A DNA stretch of 5,878 bases from Acidobacterium sp. (lineage in GTDB: Bacteria > Acidobacteriota > Terriglobia > Terriglobales > Acidobacteriaceae): positions 1,041 to 6,918 of the forward strand of contig PMAM01000136.1 in NCBI GenBank assembly GCA_003152595.1, written 5' to 3'. Below the pieces are notes generated by a model. It was given only the letters and a program-made list of their open reading frames with translations. It did no database searches and was not told where the DNA came from. Within the stretch, counting starts at the first letter, position 1. Each line of letters starts with the position of its first letter. The position numbers and the translations under genes are program-made. This document shows positions 4,657-5,878 of this stretch, one piece after another.

Positions 4657-4876
4657 AATGACTGCAAGTACGACAAAACGAACATTACATGCGGCAGAAA
4701 CCGAATACCGGGCGCAGGGCTCCGGGCACTGAACCGACAAAAGGCCGCACTTTCAGAACCAGCCGCGTTTCGTTCCAATGAAAGAGAACATAAGGAAAAC
4801 GCGGCGAATCCGCACAACTATCTGACCGAGCACTACGGGTCGCCCCGGGAACGAATTCGGTGGCGGGCAGAGTGAG

Positions 4877-5878
4877 CTACTTCGAGTTGCCGGTGCGCAG
4901 ATCAGGGTTGAAGATCTTTTGCTCCTCGATGGCCGCCTGAGCCGCCGCGAGGCGAGCCGTGAGCAGCCGGTAAGGCGAGCAGGAAACGTAGTCGAGTCCG
5001 GCGCGATGGCAGAACTTAACGGATTCGGGCTCGCCGCCATGTTCGCCGCAGATACCGATCTCGAGGTCGCGGCGCGCGGAGCGGCCTTTGTTGGCCGCCA
5101 TCTTGATGAGCGTGCCGACGCCTTCCTGATCGAGTACGGCGAAGGGGTCCTGTTTGAAGATGCCCTGCTGGAGATACGCCGGCAGGAACTTGTTGCAGTC
5201 GTCGCGCGAAATGCCGAACGTGGTCTGCGTGAGGTCATTGGTTCCGAAGCTGAAGAACTCGGCGTCGGCAGCGATTTTGTCGGCAACGATGCAGGCGCGC
5301 GGCAGCTCGATCATGGTTCCGACTTTGTACTCGACCGAGAGGCCTTTTTTGATAAAGACATCGTGAGCGACCTGGTGGATGATGGCGGCCTGAGCCTTGA
5401 ACTCCTCGGGGCCGGTGGTGAGCGGGATCATGATTTCGAGGTGCGGATCCTGGCCGGACTTCTTGACCGCCGCGGCGGCTTCGAAGATGGCGTGGGCCTG
5501 CATCTCGGTGATCTCGGGATAGGTGATGCCGAGGCGGCAGCCGCGCAGAGCGAGCATGGGGTTGAGTTCATGCAGCTCTTCGACGCGCTCGAGGATTTTG
5601 TGCAGCTCTTTGAGCTTCGGCGATTTCGGGTGCGTGGCTTCGAGTTTCGCGATCTGCACGAGGAGGTCTTCGCGCTTAGGCAGGAACTCGTGCAGCGGCG
5701 GGTCGAGCAGGCGGATAACGACGGGGTAGGAGCCCATGACCTTGAGCAGGCCCTGGAAGTCGGCGCGCTGCATGGGAAGCAGTTTCGCAAGAGCGGCGCG
5801 GCGATCTTCCTCGGTCTTCGCCAGAATCATGGCCTGCATGTGGGGCAGGCGATCTTCGGCGAAGAACATGTGCTCGGT
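4877..5878 (-). CDS. ppdK: Pyruvate phosphate dikinase, C-terminal PEP/pyruvate domain (partial, 5' end outside window)
   Basis: The enzyme interconverts PEP, AMP and pyrophosphate with pyruvate, ATP and phosphate in the cytoplasm. The frame stays open through the right edge, and its first codons read TEH before MFFAEDR, the usual PPDK motif TEHMFF; the true start therefore lies beyond 5878 and the ATG at 5869 is internal. About 333 residues are present of a protein usually near 870-900. Counting from that Met, the domain (PEP-utilizers_C, PF02896) shows RLLDPPLHEFLP (53-64), RGCRLGITYPEI (109-120), GTMIELPRA (184-192) with the metal-binding Glu, GTNDLTQTTFGISRDD (209-224) with the Asn-Asp pair, and GICGEHGGEP (272-281) with the catalytic Cys (codon 5050-5048). 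All expected active-site residues of this domain are present. The ATP-grasp domain and the phosphohistidine domain are not visible. The block between 64 and 109 is charged and helical, as in other bacterial PPDKs. The stop is TAG at 4879-4877. Confidence 0.97.
   Translation of the reverse strand, partial: TEHMFFAEDRLPHMQAMILAKTEEDRRAALAKLLPMQRADFQGLLKVMGSYPVVIRLLDPPLHEFLPKREDLLVQIAKLEATHPKSPKLKELHKILERVEELHELNPMLALRGCRLGITYPEITEMQAHAIFEAAAAVKKSGQDPHLEIMIPLTTGPEEFKAQAAIIHQVAHDVFIKKGLSVEYKVGTMIELPRACIVADKIAADAEFFSFGTNDLTQTTFGISRDDCNKFLPAYLQQGIFKQDPFAVLDQEGVGTLIKMAANKGRSARRDLEIGICGEHGGEPESVKFCHRAGLDYVSCSPYRLLTARLAAAQAAIEEQKIFNPDLRTGNSK

Larger units (their letters stand above)
4370..4876. other. 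507-base gap between the repeat-protein gene and ppdK, no convincing gene
   Basis: The longest open frame here (+ strand, 4447-4875, 142 codons) and the shorter - strand frames show no family features and no good ribosome binding sites, so I call the stretch non-coding. The part below about 4450 should hold the promoter and leader of the 199-residue gene, and the part next to 4876 the 3' end of the ppdK transcript. Two strong stem-loops (4451-4480 and 4626-4656) are listed separately. No insertion sequence ends or tRNA were seen. Confidence 0.5.

Noticed and set aside
4447..4875. + strand frame of 142 codons filling the gap before ppdK
   Set aside because: No ribosome binding site, mixed charged composition without domains, and it contains the strong hairpin at 4626-4656; probably an open frame by chance.
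4877..5869. Reading the PPDK segment as a complete 330-residue gene starting at 5869
   Set aside because: The three codons before that Met read TEH, completing the conserved TEHMFF motif, and the frame is open to the window edge, so the gene is cut by the window and not a stand-alone short protein.

Overview
The window is GC-rich chromosomal DNA, most probably from an acidobacterium. This is an inference from the gene types: a Tat-type lactonase, a DUF3300 protein with long low-complexity arms, a bacterial pyruvate phosphate dikinase, and a secreted short-repeat protein. It also rests on the small TAAA-loop stem-loops between genes. No rRNA, tRNA, transposase, phage gene or CRISPR array is visible, and nothing points clearly to recent gene transfer.

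Layout: (1) Positions 1-116 hold what may be the last codons of an upstream + strand gene, stopping at 57-59, and the leader of the next gene. (2) A beta-propeller lactonase with a twin-arginine N-terminus lies on the + strand, up to 1301. (3) A 190-base gap between converging genes (1302-1491) carries a chain of stem-loops; two share the core GGCCTAAAGGCC, and the first is followed by ATTTT and may end lactonase transcription. (4) A 624-residue exported DUF3300 protein lies on the - strand (3366 to 1492). (5) A 403-base gap holds the DUF3300 leader, which contains several inverted repeats. (6) A 199-residue secreted protein of unknown function, built from MORN/YwqK-like repeats of about 30 residues, lies on the - strand (4369 to 3770). 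(7) A 507-base gap contains no convincing gene but two strong stem-loops. (8) The C-terminal PEP/pyruvate-binding domain of pyruvate phosphate dikinase (ppdK, - strand) runs off the right edge.

The three - strand genes are separated by 400-500 bases, so they are unlikely to form one tight operon. Three of the four main genes (lactonase, DUF3300 protein, repeat protein) appear exported, so much of the window concerns the cell envelope. ppdK is a central carbon metabolism gene with no evident link to them. I found no convincing multi-gene novel system. The items most worth a second look are the uncharacterised secreted repeat protein with its conserved cysteine pairs, the extreme composition of the DUF3300 protein, and the structured intergenic regions.
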